From NCBI GenBank assembly GCA_020861205.1, contig JAJBSY010000124.1, positions 1 through 9,707 of the forward strand: 9,707 nt of DNA. Direction: 5' to 3'. Under the pieces are notes generated by a model. That model had not been told where the DNA came from and searched no databases. It saw nothing but the letters and a program-made list of their open reading frames with translations. Positions 7,107 through 9,707 of this stretch are shown one piece after another; position 1 is the first letter of the stretch, and every line of letters begins with the position of its first letter. The position numbers and the translations under genes were made by a program. Source of the DNA: Deltaproteobacteria bacterium. GTDB lineage: Bacteria; Desulfobacterota; Desulfovibrionia; Desulfovibrionales; Desulfovibrionaceae.

Positions 7107-7529
7107 TTACTTGACGTCAATGCCCATGCTGCGAGCCGTGCCCATGATGGACTTGGTGGCCGCTTCCAGATCCTTGGCGGTCAGGTCGGGCAGTTTCACC
7201 TTGGCGATTTCCTCAACCTGGGCCATGGTGAGGGTGCCGACCTTGTTCCGGTTGGGTTCGCCCGAGCCTTTTTCGATCTTGGCGGCTTTGGCGATCAGCA
7301 CGGATGCGGGAGGCGTCTTGGTGATGAAGGAGAAGGTACGGTCATGGTACACCGTGATGACCACGGGAATGATCGTGCCTTTGTCTTCGGATGTCTTGGC
7401 ATTGAACGCCTTGCAGAATTCCATGATGTTCAGGCCGTGCTGGCCCAGCGCCGGGCCCACGGGAGGGGAGGGGTTGGCCGCCCCGCCGGGAATCTGCAGT
7501 TTGATTTTCGCAACTTCTTTCTTGGCCAT
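7107..7529 (-). CDS. rplK: 50S ribosomal protein L11
   Basis: L11 (140 residues) folds with the GTPase-associated region of 23S rRNA and is needed for factor function and for sensing uncharged tRNA by RelA-type enzymes. The proline-rich N-terminal domain ([20 protein letters not shown]) contains the thiostrepton-site prolines. The C-terminal RNA-binding domain includes [35 protein letters not shown] and the terminal [11 protein letters not shown]. The ATG is preceded by AAGGA. It lies 42 nt after nusG and is followed by rplA, with no terminator visible between them. Confidence 0.98.
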   Translation of the reverse strand: MAKKEVAKIKLQIPGGAANPSPPVGPALGQHGLNIMEFCKAFNAKTSEDKGTIIPVVITVYHDRTFSFITKTPPASVLIAKAAKIEKGSGEPNRNKVGTLTMAQVEEIAKVKLPDLTAKDLEAATKSIMGTARSMGIDVK

Positions 7530-7571
7530 GATACTTTTCCTTATCCGATGGACGGCACCGGAATGCTGAAT

Positions 7572-8123
7572 TTATTCTTTGGAAACCTGGACGAAATCGA
7601 GTTCCACAGGGGTCTGCCGTCCGAAAATGGAAACGGAAACCCGGAGTTTCCCCTTATCGTAATTGACGTCTTCCACCGTGCCGTTAAAGCCGCTGAAAGG
7701 CCCGTCGATAACGCGCACGTCGTCCCCGCGCTCGAAGCTGAACTTAGGCCGGGGTTGTTCCTGGCGGGCTTCCATCATTTCAAGGATCCGGGCCGCCTCG
7801 GAGTCACGCATGGGGGTCGGCCGGTTTTTGCCGCCGACGAATCCCGTGACCTTGGGTATTGACTGGATGAGATGCCACGAAAGGTCGGTCATGACCATGC
7901 GGATCATGATGTACCCGGGGTAAAACTTGCGGGTGGAGGTCCGTTTTTCGCCTTTGACAAGTTCGATGACGCGTTCGGTCGGGACGATGACCTCCTCGAT
8001 GAGGCCGTTGTCCTGGCCCGTGCGCATCATTTCCTTGATGGTAAGGTCCACCCGGTTTTCAAAGCCGGAATAGGTGTGAACTATATACCACCGCGCTTTC
8101 GGCGTGTTTTCCTGTTCGGTCAT
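7572..8123 (-). CDS. nusG: Transcription termination/antitermination protein NusG
   Basis: NusG binds the RNA polymerase clamp, suppresses pausing and links polymerase to Rho or to the leading ribosome. This protein has 183 residues. The NGN domain (about 9-105) begins ARWYIVHTYSGFENRV and includes KFYPGYIMIRM and the GFVGG motif (94-98). A linker follows, then a KOW domain (about 130-165) with GDDVRVIDGPFSGFNGTVEDVN. The frame is open 29 codons further upstream, but that would overlap secE and lacks family similarity, so ATG 8123 is used. The ribosome-binding site is weak (TAGGG), and the gap to the secE stop is 10 nt, suggesting translational coupling. Confidence 0.97.
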   Translation of the reverse strand: MTEQENTPKARWYIVHTYSGFENRVDLTIKEMMRTGQDNGLIEEVIVPTERVIELVKGEKRTSTRKFYPGYIMIRMVMTDLSWHLIQSIPKVTGFVGGKNRPTPMRDSEAARILEMMEARQEQPRPKFSFERGDDVRVIDGPFSGFNGTVEDVNYDKGKLRVSVSIFGRQTPVELDFVQVSKE

Positions 8124-8133
8124 GACGCACGCC

Positions 8134-8367
8134 CTACGAAAGAATAAGTTCGACGATCTTGGTCCAGCCGAGGTCCACAAGCCCGAGGAAGATGGACATG
8201 ACGGCCACAAGGATCAGAACCGCAATACTGGTCACCTTGGCTTCCTTTTTGGTCGGCCAGGTGACTTTTTTTATTTCCGCCCTGGATTCCGTGAGGTAAT
8301 CGCGGAACGTCGTAAAGGCGTTGCCACTGCCGGCGGAAGATACTTCATTGCTTTGTTTAGCGGCCAT
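8134..8367 (-). CDS. secE: Preprotein translocase subunit SecE
   Basis: SecE is the small essential membrane subunit that clamps SecY in the SecYEG channel. This is the short form: 77 residues with one transmembrane helix (about 46-64, SIAVLILVAVMSIFLGLV). It is preceded by the conserved amphipathic region RDYLTESRAEIKKVTWPTKKEA, whose KKVTWPT motif identifies the family. The frame runs 13 codons further upstream, but ATG 8367 has GAGG 5 nt before it and gives the expected N-terminus. It lies between tRNA-Trp and nusG. Confidence 0.95.
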   Translation of the reverse strand: MAAKQSNEVSSAGSGNAFTTFRDYLTESRAEIKKVTWPTKKEAKVTSIAVLILVAVMSIFLGLVDLGWTKIVELILS

Positions 8368-8411
8368 TGTTGCCTCACACCTCGGCATAACCGGGGTAAT
8401 TCGCACTCCGG

Positions 8412-8443
8412 ATGACAGAACCGCGAAGACCGCGGTTCGTCAT
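8412..8443 (-). other. Long hairpin between tRNA-Trp and secE
   Basis: ATGAC plus GAACCGCG (8412-8425, with one bulged A at 8417) pairs with CGCGGTTC plus GTCAT (8431-8443), giving 13 bp with a 5-nt loop. It begins 14 nt beyond the CCA end of tRNA-Trp. No U-tract follows on the - strand, so it is more likely a processing or end-protecting structure than a terminator. Confidence 0.6.
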
Positions 8444-8457
8444 GATCGGCATCAAAG

Positions 8458-8534
8458 TGGCAGGGCAGGAGGGACTCGAACCCCCAACATGCGGTTTTGG
8501 AGACCGCCGCTCTACCAATTAGAGCTACTGCCCT
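8458..8534 (-). tRNA. tRNA-Trp (anticodon CCA)
   Basis: Read on the - strand from 8534, it folds as a full cloverleaf of 77 nt. The acceptor is AGGGCAG with CTGCCCT. The D-arm stem is GCTC/GAGC with TAATTGGTA. The anticodon stem is GCGGT/ACCGC with loop CTCCAAA (anticodon CCA, Trp). The variable loop is 5 nt, followed by the T-arm with TTCGAGT. The discriminator is G, the tryptophan identity base, and the 3' CCA is encoded (8460-8458). Its place between rpmG and secE is the usual one in many Gram-negative bacteria. It must be cut from a shared transcript. Confidence 0.96.
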
Positions 8535-8564
8535 GCATAGGGAACCTACCGTTTTTGTAACCGC

Positions 8565-8602
8565 GTTTTGGCCTCCGCCGGGCGACCGGCGGAGGACAAA
8601 AC
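8565..8602 (-). other. Long hairpin between rpmG and tRNA-Trp
   Basis: CCTCCGCCGG (8572-8581) and CCGGCGGAGG (8586-8595) are a perfect 10-bp stem with a 4-nt loop. Beyond one mismatch (8571/8596) it extends by GTTTTG (8565-8570) with CAAAAC (8597-8602), for 16 pairs in all. It starts 12 nt after the rpmG stop and ends 30 nt before the tRNA. There is no terminal U-run on either strand, so it resembles an RNase processing site or an mRNA 3'-end stabiliser. Confidence 0.65.
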
Positions 8603-8614
8603 GGAGCGACGAAC

Positions 8615-8764
8615 CTACTTGGTTTCGCGATGAAGCGTGACCTTTTTATCCCAAGGGCAATACTTCTTCAACTCAAGCCGGCCGGTAGTATTCTTTTTGT
8701 TCTTGTCCGTCGCATAATTGCGGCGCTTGCATTCGGTGCACGCAAGCAGGATGTTGATCCGCAT
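8615..8764 (-). CDS. rpmG: 50S ribosomal protein L33
   Basis: This is a 49-residue basic protein near the E site of the large subunit. It reads [20 protein letters not shown], then a Lys-rich [20 protein letters not shown] and an HRETK end. The zinc-ribbon pattern is incomplete: Cys9, Cys12 and Cys36 are present, but the fourth position of the second knuckle is Asp39 (CPWD). It is therefore neither the full four-Cys form nor the Cys-free form. The ATG at 8764 lies 3 nt after the tuf stop, and its GGAG ribosome-binding site is inside the last tuf codons, so the two genes are tightly coupled. This gene is short and easily missed. Confidence 0.95.
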   Translation of the reverse strand: MRINILLACTECKRRNYATDKNKKNTTGRLELKKYCPWDKKVTLHRETK

Positions 8765-8767
8765 CGT

Positions 8768-9707
<940 letters not shown>

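Noticed and set aside
6226..7569. 447-codon + strand open frame over rplA and rplK
   Set aside because: It is antisense to two certain ribosomal genes and shows no recognisable domain.
8458..8534. Attachment site at the 3' end of tRNA-Trp
   Set aside because: Sequence beyond the CCA runs directly into secE with no integrase gene and no repeated tRNA 3' segment in the window.

Overview
The window looks like a piece of chromosome from a GC-rich anaerobic deltaproteobacterium, most likely a Desulfovibrio-type organism (Desulfobacterota). This is inferred from protein resemblance: the single-RRM protein ending in a PRAPRQPRY-like tail, the L33 protein with a CPWDKK motif, the tuf-rpmG-trnW-secE-nusG-rplKAJL order, and the cbiA/cobQ pair of the anaerobic cobalamin pathway. 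No rRNA or other decisive marker is present, so the genus is not fixed.

Left part, + strand (1-3705). A GC-rich hairpin at 25-43 probably ends transcription from outside the window. A markedly AT-rich non-coding stretch follows (181-420 has 77 G/C in 240 bases, 32%). It holds several inverted repeats, three copies of a TTTTC(C)TAT..GCA motif and a sigma70-like promoter. It leads into a GTG-started single-RRM RNA-binding protein (453-719), closed by a terminator. Directly after come cbiA (802-2175) and cobQ (2172-3698), overlapping by ATGA. Both are glutamine-dependent amidases with intact P-loops and catalytic Cys/His: CbiA amidates the a and c side chains of cobyrinate, and CobQ amidates b, d, e and g. 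No B12 riboswitch is visible in front of them.

Middle part (3699-5232). About 245 bases of unassigned GC-rich spacer end in a 12-bp inverted repeat. An Old Yellow Enzyme of the XenA/YqjM class (3944-5038) follows on the - strand, so it converges on cobQ. Its usual redox-tuning cysteine is replaced by aspartate.

Right part, - strand (5180-9707), read right to left: tuf (5' end outside the window), rpmG, tRNA-Trp, secE, nusG, rplK, rplA, an L10 leader, rplJ, rplL and a strong terminator. This is the standard bacterial translation/transcription cluster: EF-Tu, ribosomal proteins L33, L11, L1, L10 and L7/L12, the SecE translocase subunit and the NusG elongation factor. The usual downstream rpoB-rpoC genes are absent. 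The cluster stops at a perfect 11-bp hairpin with a U-tract, and the unrelated OYE gene lies beyond it. tRNA-Trp sits between two long hairpins that look like processing signals.

Most of the window is ordinary housekeeping and cofactor biosynthesis. The points most worth checking are the rplL/rpoB break, the Cys-to-Asp change in the OYE, the iterated motif and competing hairpins upstream of the RRM gene, the possible leaderless start of cbiA, and the hairpins flanking tRNA-Trp.
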